A DNA stretch of 64,000 nt from positions 1 through 64,000 of the forward strand of contig WHVA01000323.1 in the NCBI GenBank assembly GCA_015179125.1, in the 5' to 3' direction. Position 1 is the first letter of the stretch; each line of letters starts with the position of its first letter. The notes beneath the pieces are model-generated. The model was not told the DNA's origin. It did not search any database and saw only the letters and a list, made by a program, of their open reading frames with translations. Positions 11,216 through 21,571 of this stretch are shown here, one piece after another. A program made the translations under genes and the position numbers. This DNA is from Gautieria morchelliformis. Its lineage: Eukaryota; Basidiomycota; Agaricomycetes; Gomphales; Gomphaceae.

Positions 11216-11424
11216 TGTTATGACCATGCTGCTTGACCAACTCTGGTACCTCTGCACCTCCTCTGACTCTATTCCGCAATGTCCACACTTCGACCTTTTG
11301 ATCTCCTTGTTCTTTCCTATTCACATACTTCCCCTTATGACTCTATTCACCAGCCTTCCTTACTTAACCCTTAACATAGCAATTCCGGAGCATCAGGAGT
11401 TCCATTTGTTCCGCTATCAATTCC
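11216..11424 (+). mobile_element. Partial LTR, family LTR1 (left portion)
   Basis: Begins TGTTATGACCATGCTG after GGTAA and matches the first 200 bp of the complete LTR at 11606. It is cut off after CTATCAATT by the internal Helitron end. Confidence 0.75.
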
Positions 11425-11456
11425 CTAGGTGGGTACCCACACTTTGCATGGGGGTG
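11425..11456 (-). other. Internal, decayed Helitron 3' terminator
   Basis: CTAG is kept, but the stem reads CCCATGCAAAGTGTGGG on the minus strand instead of a perfect GC palindrome. Confidence 0.7.
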
Positions 11457-11605
11457 CAAGTCAAATGCATCGGTAAGGTCAAACACATTGGGTGATTCAA
11501 ACTTGGGATAAGTCAAACACATTCGGATAAGAAAATTTCATTCAGATAAGTAAAACCCTTCTTATTGATTGAAAGTAACTCTAAATAACACATCAAGGTA
11601 GGTAA

Positions 11606-12246
11606 TGTTATGACCATGCTCAACCAACTCCGGTACCCCCGCACCTCTGACTCTATTCCACAATGTCTGCACTTCAACCTTGTGATCCCCTTGTTCTTCA
11701 CATATTTCCCCTAATGACTCTTTTCACCAGCATTCCATACTTGACCCTCAGCACAGCAAGTCCAGAGCGTCAGGAGTTCCATTTGTTCCGCTACCAATTA
11801 GACCCTTGGTCTTTTGCCTATTGTTCTTAGTTCTACACTGCACCCCCTTGTAGTTCCTCTTGTTTCGCATTAGGTACTTTTATTCTAGTTACTTGCACTG
11901 GAATTGCTTACCTCTACCTTCTGACATGTTGTCTCAGCTCTTTGTATAAAACCCAGTCATGTGTGCCTCTGTTCAGCAATCAGATAATCGACTTTGATAT
12001 GTCACTCCCTTTGCACTGTCTCCGGTTATTAGACCTGCAAGGCCTCTGTCTCTCTGACCTCCGTCTTCCAACTTGATTTCTCATATCCAACTTAACTCAA
12101 TTCTTGAACCCTTACTACTTCAGTTACAATACTCAACCTCTTCCAACTTCCAATCTCAGATCTCCAGAATACTTAGGATGATAGTTGGGGGTGCAACATA
12201 TAAGTTGGAGCTGCAGTCCTTTTAGATCCAAACCTGATACATAACA
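11606..12246 (+). mobile_element. Solo LTR, family LTR1, with 5-bp target duplication
   Basis: Begins TGTTATG and ends CATAACA, a perfect 7-bp inverted repeat, flanked by GGTAA on both sides (11601-11605, 12247-12251). A TATA-like TTTGTATAAAACCC lies inside. The unoccupied target (AGGTAATGACTCTACAC) is seen at 25821 and 31536 in sister elements. Confidence 0.9.
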
Positions 12247-12287
12247 GGTAATGACTCTACACATTTCTCCCATGTCTCATGTCCCCT

Positions 12288-13213
12288 ACCTCACATGTAG
12301 TGTGTCCTTGCCTGTAGTGTGTCATCACACTTTATCTGTCCTCACACGTATTGCATCCTCACATGTGGCATGTCCCCACACGTAGTGTGTCCCAAAGCAT
12401 AGTGTGCGTAGTGTGTCTCCACATGTAGCATGTCTCCATATGTAGTGTGTCCCCACATGCAGTACAGTGTGCATGGCATGTCCCACATGCATAACATGTC
12501 CCTCAAGTATTCTGTGTGTAGCATGTCCCTGGTTTGTAGCATGTGCCCAAACATAGCGTGTCCCTAAATTATAGCATGTGTGTCCCCCATGCATAGCGTG
12601 TCCACATGTCTAGCATGTCCCTACATGTAGTGTGTGTAGCGTGTCCCCCAAGTATAGCTTGTGTAGAATGTCCCTTGTTTGTAGTGTTTTCCCCTGTAGT
12701 GTGTCCCTTGTTTGTACCATGTCCCCCAAGCATAGTGTGTCCCCACATATAGTGTGCACATCCCCATGCATAGCATGTGTGTCCCCATGCATAACATGCG
12801 TGTCTCCACGCATAACATGAGTGTCCCCAAGTATAGTGTGTGTGTCTCCACGCATAACATGGGTGTCCCCAAGCATAGTGTGCGTGTCCCCAAGCATAGC
12901 GTGCATGTCCCCACGCATAACATGCATGTCTCCATGCATAGTGTGCGTGTCCCCACGCATAACATGCATGTCTCCATGCATAGCGTGCGTGTCCCCAAGC
13001 ATAGTGTGTGTGTCCCCACGCATAACATGAGTGTCTCCATGCATACCATGAGTGTCTCCACACATAGCATGGGTGTCCCCAAGCATAGCGTGTGTGTCGC
13101 ATCCCATGCATGTCTCCACGCATATGCATGTCCCCATGCATAGTGTGTGTAGCATGCCCCTCAAGTATAGCATGCATAGCATGTCCCAATGGCATGTGTA
13201 GCATATCCCCAAG
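12288..13213. repeat. 21-bp minisatellite (MS1)
   Basis: About 44 units, more regular toward the right. The distal part is degenerate. Frames of over 200 codons on the minus strand (HTMLGDT-like heptapeptides) come from the 21-bp period. Confidence 0.9.
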
Positions 13214-13249
13214 GGCCTCAAAGTGAAGCAAGCAGAGGCTGTTACTACT

Positions 13250-13600
13250 TATTAACTTTTAGCAAGCTCAGGGACATGTATCAATATCTATTTTGTGACA
13301 TATACAGACATAAATAAAATAGTCAAGGAATCTATATTTAAGCAGCTCCTGTCATTAATTTTTAGCAAAGTCAGGATTATCTATTTTTCGAAAAAATGTC
13401 AAGAAAATGTCCAGTACATGTAAGCTGAAGCTGTTATTAATTTTAGCAAAGTTAGGATTATCTATTTTTCGAAAAATGTCAAGAAAATGCACTGTACATT
13501 TAACCTGGAGCTGTTGTCAATTTTCACAAAGTCAGGATAATTTATTGATATCTATTTGCGAAAAAATGTCAAAAAAGCACAGTACATTGAAGCAGAAGCT
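13250..13600. repeat. A/T-rich tandem repeats, unit about 80 bp
   Basis: Anchors at about 13365, 13446 and 13526 are spaced about 80 bp. Confidence 0.8.
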
Positions 13601-14084
13601 GGTATTAATGCCCAGCCAAAGCCAGAGAAGCCCAGAGACTGACAGAGAAACCAAGAGCCCAGCCAAAGCCATAGTAAGCCAGCCACCAGTATAGCCAGAG
13701 AGGAGTGGCTGGTGAGTGGCTTTACAGTAAATAAACCAATAAAACAAACCACATTTAAAAGCAGAATCTCATTAATTTTAGAGGGAACTTATTGATGTCT
13801 ATTTTCGAAAAAAACCTGAAAAATATTGATATTAAAATACTTTTTTTCAGCAGTCTTGGGATTTTATTTAAATCTATTTTCGAAAAAAATCACAAAAATA
13901 TAAAGCACATGTGAATGCAATATGATAAAAAAAAAGGAACCAATAAAATTATAAACACAAATAAAATAAAATACATTGGAATGCATTAAAAAAGAGATAT
14001 TACTTACCAATAGATAGCCAGCCACGCCAATAGATAGTCAGCCAACCAAAGCCATAGACAGCCAGCCAGCTAAAGGAGGAGACA

Positions 14085-14220
14085 GCAGACCGAGCTGACA
14101 GCAGACAGCACCCAGATCAGACAGAGCACAGAGCTGACAGCGGACAGAGCAGACAGCGCAGAGCAGACAGCGCAGAGCACAGAGCACAGGGCACAGAGCA
14201 CATAGCGGACAGCAGACAGA
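14085..14220. repeat. CAGACAG/AGCACAG short-period repeat
   Basis: Same composition and position as at 1005-1140. Confidence 0.75.
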
Positions 14221-14275
14221 GGAATCGCCGGTTGGGCAGGTTCCTGGCGTTATGTCCTTACCGTTCGGCCTTTAT

Positions 14276-14769
14276 ACCGTGCGCGCGTGTCGTGCACGGA
14301 CCACACTCGCGTATGCGCGCTCTGGTCGCGAACGGGTCACGTGACCACTGCGCAGCGTTCTCTCGCGGCTGCGCCGCTCGCCGCTGACCTAATTTGGAAC
14401 GCAAATGGTCACGTGACCATGCTGCGCAGCGTTCTTGGCTCGCGGCTGCGCCGCTCGCGCGCTCCGCTGACAAACTAATGACCAAGCATTGGTCAGCATT
14501 TGTCAGCGCGCCCACAACCTCTACCGTGCGCGCGTGTCGTGCACGGACCACACTCGCGTATGCGCGCTCTGGTCGCGAACGGGTCACGTGACCACTGCGC
14601 AGCGTTCTCTCGCGGCTGCGCCGCTCGCCGCTGACCTAATTTGGAACGCAAACGGTCACGTGACCATGCTGCGCAGCGTTCTTGGCTCGCGGCTGCGCCG
14701 CTCGCGCGCTCCGCTGACAAACTAATGACCAAGCATTGGTCAGCATTTGTCAGCGCGCCCACAACCTCC
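14276..14769 (-). repeat. 247-bp direct duplication of the Helitron 5' block
   Basis: Two nearly identical copies (14276-14522 and 14523-14769) each carry two GGTCACGTGACC palindromes or close variants, the CGGCGCAGCCGCGAGC block and the CGCCCACAACC end. Each lacks the last 25 bp or so of a normal 5' terminus. TATAAAGG lies at 14276-14269. A further 5' end of the TCCTATAGGTG type lies at 14794. Confidence 0.85.
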
Positions 14770-15070
14770 CACCGTGCTGCTTTCACCTATAGGAATTGTC
14801 TGGGCCAGGGGCCTAGGGCTCGTGGCTGCGCCGCTCGCATCCGATTGGCCAGCTGACCAATGCTGACCTAAAACCTGACATAAACACGACGCCCACAACC
14901 CACTGCCCCCGTTTAACTCTTAGACTAGGTGGATACCCGCGCTTCGCGCGGGGGTGCAAGTCAAACGCCTCGGTAAGGTCAAACACATCAGCAAAGTCAA
15001 ACACATTCAGATAAGTAAAACACATCTTATTGATTAAAAGTAGCTCTAAGTAACACATTGAGGTAGGTAA

Positions 15071-15266
15071 TGTTTTGACCATGCTGCTTCACCTCTGCAC
15101 TCCTCTGACTCTATTCCGCAGCATCCACACTTCAACCTTTTGATCCCCTTGTTCTTTCCTATTCACATACTTTCCCTTATGACTCTATTCACCAGCCTTC
15201 CTTACTTAACCCTTAGCATAGCAAGTCCAGAGCATCAGGAGTTCCATTTGTTCCGCTATCAATTAG
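15071..15266 (+). mobile_element. Partial LTR1 in E6
   Basis: Begins TGTTTTGACC after GGTAA (one T for A change) and ends in CTATCAATTA. Confidence 0.7.
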
Positions 15267-15297
15267 GTAGGTGGGTACCCACACTTCGCATGGGGGT
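15267..15297 (-). other. Internal decayed Helitron 3' terminator in E6
   Basis: The terminal word is GTAG on the plus strand (CTAC on the minus strand), and the stem is imperfect. Confidence 0.6.
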
Positions 15298-15447
15298 GCA
15301 AGTCAAACACATCGGTAAGGTCAAACACATTGGGTGAATCAAACTTGGGATAAGTCAAACATATTCGGATAAGAAAATTTCATTCAGATAAGTAAAACTC
15401 TTCTTATTGATTGAAAGTAACTCTAAATAACACATCAAGGTAGGTAA

Positions 15448-16087
15448 TGTTATGACCATGCTCAACCAACTCCGGTACCCCCGCACCTCCGACTCTATTC
15501 CACAATGTCTGCACTTCAACCTTGTGATCCCCTTGTTCTTCACATATTTCCCCTTATGACTCTTTTCACCAGCATTCCATACTTGACCCTCAGCACAGCA
15601 AGTCCAGAGTGTCAGGAGTTCCATTTGTTCCGCTACCAATTAGACCCTTGGTCTTTTGCCTATTGTTCTTGTTCTACACTGCACCCCATTGTAGTTCCTC
15701 TTGTTTCGCATTAGGTACTTTTATCCTAGTTACTTGCACTGGAATTGCTTACCTCTACCTTCTGACATGTTGTCTCAGCTCTTTGTATAAAACCCAGCCA
15801 TGTGTGCCTCTGTTCAGCAATCAAATAATCGACTTTGATACGTGACTCCCTTTGTACTGTCTCCAGCTCTTAGACCTGCAAGGCCTCTGTCTCTCTGACC
15901 TCCGTCTTCCAACTCGATTTCTCATATCCAACTTAACTCAATTCTTGAACCCTTACTACTTCAGTTACAATACTCAACCTCTTCCAACTTCCAATCTCAG
16001 ATCTCCAAAATACTTAGGATGATAGTTGGGGGTGCAACATAGAAGTTGAAGCTGCAGTCCTTTTAGATCCACACCTGATACATAACA
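15448..16087 (+). mobile_element. Solo LTR1 in E6
   Basis: TGTTATG...CATAACA flanked by GGTAA at 15443-15447 and 16088-16092. Collinear with 11606-12246, so it was copied together with the Helitron. Confidence 0.9.
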
Positions 16088-16129
16088 GGTAATGACTCTA
16101 CACATTTCTCCCATGTCTCATGTCCCCTA

Positions 16130-17103
16130 CCTCACATATAGTGTGTCCTTGCCTGTAGTGTGCCATCACACTTTATCTGTCCTAACACGTATTGCATCCT
16201 CACATGTAGCATGTCCTCACATGTGGCATGTCCCCACACGTAGTGTGTCCCCAAGTATAGTGTGCATAGTGTGTCTCCACATGTAGCATGTCTCCATATG
16301 TAGTGTGTCCCCATATGCAGTACAGTGTGCATGGCATGTCCCACATGCATAACATGTCCCTCAAGTATTTTGTGTGTAGCATGTCCCTGGTTTTTAGCAT
16401 GACCCCAAATGTAGCATGTCCCTAAATTATAGCATGTGTGTCCCCCATGCATGGCGTGTCCACATGTGTAGCATGTCCCTACATGTAGTGTGTGTAGCAT
16501 CTCCCTCAAGTATAGTGTGCAAAGTGTGTCCCCAATGCATAACATGTCCCCCAAGTATAGTGTGCATAGCATGTCCCTTGTTTGTAGTGTTTTCCCCTGT
16601 AGTGTGTCCCTTGTTTGTACCGTGTCCCCTAAGCATAGAGTGTCCCCACATATAGTGTGCACATCCCCATGCATAGGGTGCGTGTCCCCATGCATAGTAT
16701 GCTTGTCCCCATGCATAACATGCGTGTCTCCACGCATAACATGGGTGTCCCCAAGTATAGCATGTGTGTCCCCATGCATAGCATGCCTGTCTCCACGCAT
16801 AACATGGGTGTCCCCAAGCATAGCGTGCGTGTCCCCACGCATAACATGCATGTCTCCATGCATAGGTGCATGTCCCCAAGCATAGCGTGCATGTCCCCAT
16901 GCATAACATTCGTGTCTCCATGCATACCATGAGTGTCTCCACACATAGCATGCGTATCCCCAAGCATAGCGTGCGTGTCCCCACGCATAACATGCATGTC
17001 TCCATGCATAACATGCCTGTCCCCATGCATAGTGTGTGTAGCATGCCCCTCAAGTATAGCATGCATAGCATGTCCCAATGGCATGTGTAGCATATCCCCA
17101 AGG
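16130..17103. repeat. 21-bp minisatellite (MS1)
   Basis: Same repeat as at 12288. The 270-codon minus-strand frame here is repeat-derived. Confidence 0.9.
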
Positions 17104-17139
17104 GCCTCAAAGTGAAGCAAGCAGAGGCTGTTACTACTT

Positions 17140-17490
17140 ATTAACTTTTAGCAAACTCAGGGACATGTATCAATATCTATTTTGTGACATATACAGACAT
17201 AAATAAAATAGTCAAGGAAACCATATTTAAGCAGCTGCTGTCATTAATTTTAGCAAAGTCAGGATTACCTATTTTTCGAAAAAATGTCAAGAAAATGTCC
17301 AGTACATGTAAGCTGAAGCTGTTATAAATTTTAGCAAAGTTAGGATTATCTATTTTTCGAAAAATGTCAAAAAAATGCACTGCACATTTAACCTGGAGCT
17401 GTTGTCAATTTTCACAAAGTCAGGATAATTTATTGATATCTATTTGCGAAAAAATGTCAAAAAAGTACAGTACATTGAAGCAGAAGCTGT
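17140..17490. repeat. A/T-rich tandem repeats, unit about 80 bp
   Basis: Same array as at 13250. Confidence 0.8.
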
Positions 17491-17954
17491 TATTAATGCC
17501 CAGCCAAAACCAGAGAAGCCCAGAGACTGACAGAGAAACCCAGAGCCCAGCCAAAGCCATAGTAAGCCAGGCACCAGTATAGCCAGAGAGGGGTGCCTGG
17601 TAAGCAGCTTTACAGTAAATAAAACAATAAAACAAACCACATTTAAAAGCAGAATCTATTGTCATTGATTTTAGAGGAAACTTATTGATGTCAATTTTCG
17701 AAAAAAACCTGAAAAATATTGATATTAAAATACATTTTTTTCAGCAGTCTTTGGATGTTATTTAAATCTATTTTCGAAAAAAATCACAAAAATATAATGC
17801 ACATGTGACAATACTATATGATGAAAAAAAAAGGAACCAATAAAATTACCAACAAAAATAAAATAAAATACATGGCAATGCATTAACAAACAGATATTAC
17901 CTACCAATAGATAACCAGCCAGCCAAAGCAATAGACATCCAGCTAGCTAAAGGA

Positions 17955-18092
17955 GGAGACAGCAGACAGAGGAGACAGCAGACAAAGCAGACAGCAGACA
18001 AAGCAGACATCAGACAAAGCAGCCAGCAGACAGCAGACAGCAGACAGCAGACAGCAGACAGCAGACAGAGCAGACAGCAGACAGAGGAATCG
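17955..18092. repeat. CAGACAG repeat, most regular copy
   Basis: A run of CAGACAG units in near-perfect 7-bp register at about 18025-18070. Confidence 0.8.
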
Positions 18093-18134
18093 CCGGTTGG
18101 GCAGGTTCCTGGCGTTCCCTCCTTACCGTTCGGC

Positions 18135-18208
18135 CTTTATACCGCGCACGCGTGTCGTGCACGGACCACGCTCGTGTATGCGCGCTCTGCTCGCGAACGG
18201 GTCACGTG
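18135..18208 (-). promoter_or_regulatory. Promoter-like block of E6
   Basis: CACGTG at 18203-18208 and TATAAAGG at 18141-18134 on the minus strand. Confidence 0.45.
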
Positions 18209-18405
18209 ACCGCTGCGCAGCGTTTATGCTTGCAGCTGCGCCGCTCGCCGCTGACCTAATTTGGAACGCAACGGTCATGTGACCATGCTGCGCAGCCTTC
18301 TTGGCTCGCGGCTGCACCGCTCGCGTGCCGCTGACAAACTGATGACCTAAAACCTGACATAAGCTCGACGCCCACAACCCACCGAGCCGCTTTCATATAG
18401 TGTAA

Positions 18406-18437
18406 CTAGGTGGGTACCCGCGCTTCGCGCGGGGGTG
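18406..18437 (-). other. Helitron B 3' end: hairpin and CTAG
   Basis: Perfect CCGCGCGAAGCGCGG palindrome, then GTACCCAC and CTAG, then T. Confidence 0.9.
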
Positions 18438-18554
18438 TAGGTCAAACACATCGGTAAGGTCAAGTGCATTGGGGAAAATAAAAGTAACCAATTTGCATCA
18501 AGTAAAATCAAGTAACACACATAAACCATATCAAGAGAAGTGGATATAATAAAA

Positions 18555-20402
18555 TCAAGGAGCTCTAAGTAATACATCTTTATATACAATGTTGGTTGTG
18601 TCCAAACCCTCCTCAAGCAAGACCTTCACTCTGTTCCAGTTGGTCCCTCTTGATACACCAACATACAACTGACCATGTCCAAACACTGGATATCTCAGGT
18701 CCAGCCCAACCGTACCCAAAGACTGTCCTTGAGACTTGTTGATAGTCATTGCAAATGCCAAACGCACTGGAAACTGCCTCCTTTGCAGCACAAATGGCAA
18801 CTCTCCCTCTGATGGCTTAATGATGATCCTGGGGATGAAAGCAATATTGCCTGCACATGGACCTGAGATGATCCTGACCTCCAACACTCTAATGCTTATC
18901 CTCACCAACCGCAACCTTGTCCCATTGCATAGTCCTTGCTTCTGATCCAAATTGCGCAACAGCATCAGAGGCACTCCAGGCTTGACTTCCAAGTGAGCAG
19001 GAGGAAGACAGCCCATCTCTATGGAATTCAGATACTCCACAGGATACCGATCTGCATCGTCGGATTCTTCAATGGAATTTGCACAGTGCAAGACCTGAGC
19101 ATCACCTGGAAACTCCCTAAACACCATGGAATTGATCTCATTGACCTCAGTGTTTCTGGCACAGAGGATGGCACGCTCCAAAAAGTAATTGTCCTGGGCA
19201 GGGACATGATTGCCAATGCCAGGGTATATTTCCTGGATCAGATCTTCAATTCCAGGGCCACAAACCATGTGAGGAGGGAGTGAGAACGTATGATCTAGTG
19301 GGAGATCCTTTCCCTGGCCCACATTCTGCAGCCATTCTGCAAACCTGGCTCTGTCAGGGTCATTTCTCACCCGCATGTTCTCTGTCAGATGGAGGACATT
19401 GATCTTTGGCCACAGATATGACTTCTGAAGGGTAGCTCCCACGATATCCTCCTTGGAGCCTTTAGGGACAATTGGGAGAGTCTGCTGAAAGTCACCTCCA
19501 AAGGCGACTGTGATGCCACCAAAGGGTCTGTCAGGCTGGTCAAGGAAATCCCTCAGTGTCCTGTCAATGGCCTCTATGGCATGGCGATGCTGCATTGCAG
19601 CCTCATCCCAGATGAGGAGACTGGCCCGTCTCAGCATGTCAGCCTTGTCAGAGTTCTTTTTGATGGAGGAGAAAGAGCGCTCATGGACAGGAATGGGAAT
19701 CCCAAGCATGCTATGAGAGGTTGTACCCTTAGTGAGGATAAGTGCAGCCATTGCAGATGAGGCTACTGCAATCACAATGAGGCTCTCTGCTCTACAGGAG
19801 TGGATTAGAGTGTTCCATGTGAATGATTTCCCGGCGCCACCTGAGCCAGTGACAAAAAACATTTGTCCATCAGGTTTCCCATGAGCATCTCTGGTCAGTG
19901 CCGACCATAATATCTGATCATGCGCAGACCTTTGCCCCTCATTCAGCTTGGGAACCTCCTCATCAGCCATCTGCCTCTCCTGAACAGGGTCATAGTCCCT
20001 CTGCTCAGCTATGAACCTGTTTCCAATGAGGGCCTCCCACTCGCCTGCCACCCGAGGCATATCATCAAAGCTGCTCAAGGACATTCCACCCTGCTGGAGG
20101 ATTTTTTCCAAGAGAAAGAGGCCAAAATCATAAACCTGATCATCCTGTGGATCCTGCATACCATGTCTGATTTGGAGCTGATGTCTGAGATCATCACATA
20201 TGTGCTCTCTGAAGCCATCCCATAGTCTGCCAGGACCCGATGGATTGCAATGGCCAAGGATGGTGGCAAAGAGATGTCTGAGCTGAGCACCTGTTTTCAT
20301 GCCACTGGCTTCCTGGAGACACAACCTCAGCTCCTGATCATCATCCAGAAGTCCCCTTGCATGACAGGCCTCCTTGTAAGTAGCATATTGTATGCCATCC
20401 AC
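18555..20402 (-). CDS. RepHel helicase part, copy B (615 residues)
   Basis: ATP-dependent 5'-3' DNA helicase of the Pif1 type, the motor that unwinds the element during rolling-circle transfer. Motifs in order: Walker A GSGGAGKS (about 186-193), Walker B LIWDEAAM (about 263-270), GGDFQQTLPIVP (about 302-313), [17 protein letters not shown] (motif V) and YVGVSRGTNWNRV (motif VI). It ends KDVLLRAP near the 3' terminus. The first codon of the open frame is GTG and there is no upstream ATG in frame. The natural entry is from the Rep frame by -1 at 20432-20429, which restores the family sequence SFEELRSVDG. Position and order agree with all known RepHel proteins. Confidence 0.9.
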   Translation of the reverse strand: MDGIQYATYKEACHARGLLDDDQELRLCLQEASGMKTGAQLRHLFATILGHCNPSGPGRLWDGFREHICDDLRHQLQIRHGMQDPQDDQVYDFGLFLLEKILQQGGMSLSSFDDMPRVAGEWEALIGNRFIAEQRDYDPVQERQMADEEVPKLNEGQRSAHDQILWSALTRDAHGKPDGQMFFVTGSGGAGKSFTWNTLIHSCRAESLIVIAVASSAMAALILTKGTTSHSMLGIPIPVHERSFSSIKKNSDKADMLRRASLLIWDEAAMQHRHAIEAIDRTLRDFLDQPDRPFGGITVAFGGDFQQTLPIVPKGSKEDIVGATLQKSYLWPKINVLHLTENMRVRNDPDRARFAEWLQNVGQGKDLPLDHTFSLPPHMVCGPGIEDLIQEIYPGIGNHVPAQDNYFLERAILCARNTEVNEINSMVFREFPGDAQVLHCANSIEESDDADRYPVEYLNSIEMGCLPPAHLEVKPGVPLMLLRNLDQKQGLCNGTRLRLVRISIRVLEVRIISGPCAGNIAFIPRIIIKPSEGELPFVLQRRQFPVRLAFAMTINKSQGQSLGTVGLDLRYPVFGHGQLYVGVSRGTNWNRVKVLLEEGLDTTNIVYKDVLLRAP

Positions 20403-21571
20403 CGACCTAAGCTCTTCAAAGGATCTAGCCCCTTGACCACTGTGAGGAGAGTGCGCACAAAAAATCTCTCTCCTGATCTAGGGTTTGCAAAGTGAAGGCG
20501 ACCGATGCTATAGCCTCCTTGGCGTGGTGTCCATACCTTGTCCTGTGAGTGCCAGGTAAAATGCTCAGGAAACTCCACATAGAGCAGATCACGTGCTTCA
20601 GGGTAGATATCATTGGCCTCAAAGTAACCCATGAGGGTTGTCTTTTTCGCCTCAGCCCTTTCCAGGATGTTGTCCACATCCTGGTCGGGATCAAAGATGA
20701 TTGTGTGGTGGTCCTTTTCATGGACTGGCAGTGACATGACTGCAGGCACCTGGGTGTGGATTTCCCGCTCCAGCAACCTCCAACAGGCCTCATGAGCACT
20801 GACATAGCGAGCGTCCAGGTACTGCTTAATTTCATCCTGGGTGCGACCAAACTCCATCGTGGTCCGATCATGGCCCTTGTAGAGATACTTGTGGATATAC
20901 TTGATACACCTCACATTGATGGTGAGTTCAGGGTTGATGTGACACCAGAATTTGAGCAAGAGCAGGGCAGAGTATGGCACAACCCATCTGTTGTCCAGCA
21001 TGTCACCTCTGACATTGTGCAGCCTTCCATCATTGCGACGACGATATTTTGGATATCCATCCTCATTCAGACTGGTTTCCTCACAGAATGGCTTTGGGAA
21101 GCCTTTCCTGCACTTGCCATTTTCCATGCAGGGTGCGTTTGGTTTCATTTGTCCACAGGGACCATGTGTCATCAGCTCACAGACCAACCGGTAGAGGACA
21201 GGATGAGTCTCTGGATCAGGGAACTCTGCTGAAATCATTGAATCCACCTCATGTGGATGTCTGATCTTGGAATCTCGTTCAAACCAGATAAGAATATGCA
21301 TGTGTGGGAGTCCCCTTTTCTGGAATTCAATGGTGTGGACGCGAGCGACGGTTTCCCCAAAAATCTTTTCCTTGACGATCAAGTCAATGAGGTATTTCTT
21401 TTTGAGCTGGAACACCCGCGACACCAGGTCAGGCCTGTCCTGAGGAGTTTGTCCAGGCAACAACGCATCCAATACCTCCTGCCAGTTGGGATTGGCAGTC
21501 ATGGTAATAAAGAGATCGGCCACACCATGCTTCCTTGAAATGGCCAGAGAGTTCTGCAGGTTTTCCTGCAT
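20327..21571 (-). CDS. RepHel Rep part (HUH nuclease), copy B (414 residues)
   Basis: Rolling-circle nuclease that nicks the element and forms a 5' phosphotyrosine link. It carries FITMTANPNW (21-30), the HUH motif HMH (90-92) in RGLPHMHILIW, and the tyrosine motif with Y225, Y229 and Y231 in CIKYIHKYLYKG. Cys-rich ELMTHGPCGQMKPNAPCM follows HUH as in other Helitrons. It begins with ATG at 21571, but the family sequence continues upstream of it into the N-terminal frame, joined by a -1 step at GGGGGGA (21586-21580). The C-terminus runs out of frame in RSGERFFVRTLLTVVKG, where the helicase frame takes over. Both steps are shared with copy A. Confidence 0.9.
   Translation of the reverse strand: MQENLQNSLAISRKHGVADLFITMTANPNWQEVLDALLPGQTPQDRPDLVSRVFQLKKKYLIDLIVKEKIFGETVARVHTIEFQKRGLPHMHILIWFERDSKIRHPHEVDSMISAEFPDPETHPVLYRLVCELMTHGPCGQMKPNAPCMENGKCRKGFPKPFCEETSLNEDGYPKYRRRNDGRLHNVRGDMLDNRWVVPYSALLLLKFWCHINPELTINVRCIKYIHKYLYKGHDRTTMEFGRTQDEIKQYLDARYVSAHEACWRLLEREIHTQVPAVMSLPVHEKDHHTIIFDPDQDVDNILERAEAKKTTLMGYFEANDIYPEARDLLYVEFPEHFTWHSQDKVWTPRQGGYSIGRLHFANPRSGERFFVRTLLTVVKGLDPLKSLGRWMAYNMLLTRRPVMQGDFWMMIRS

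Larger units (their letters stand above)
11036..14924 (-). mobile_element. Non-autonomous Helitron E5 with nested LTRs
   Basis: The outer ends are CTAG (11039-11036, minus) and TCTAAGAGTTAAACG at 14924. From the minus-strand 5' end it holds extra 5' blocks, a doubled promoter block, CAGACAG repeats, A/T repeats, the 21-bp minisatellite, a complete solo LTR, a decayed internal 3' terminator (11425), a partial LTR of the same family, and the outer 3' end. The doubled 3' structure suggests that transfer once ran through the inner terminator. Confidence 0.8.
14925..18405 (-). mobile_element. Non-autonomous Helitron E6 with nested LTRs
   Basis: Same plan as E5. The outer CTAG is at 14928-14925 and the 5' end TTACACTATATGAAAGC is at 18405, abutting Helitron B. 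It holds a partial LTR1, an internal terminator whose CTAG has become GTAG, a complete solo LTR1, the 21-bp minisatellite, A/T repeats and the promoter block. It and E5 clearly share an ancestor that already had the double 3' structure. Confidence 0.8.

Noticed and set aside
12569-13231. Open frames of 150-300 codons in the minisatellites (also at 16132-17120 and 31513-32418)
   Set aside because: They follow from a 21-bp stop-free unit and are open in several frames on both strands; no start context, composition or conservation supports a protein.
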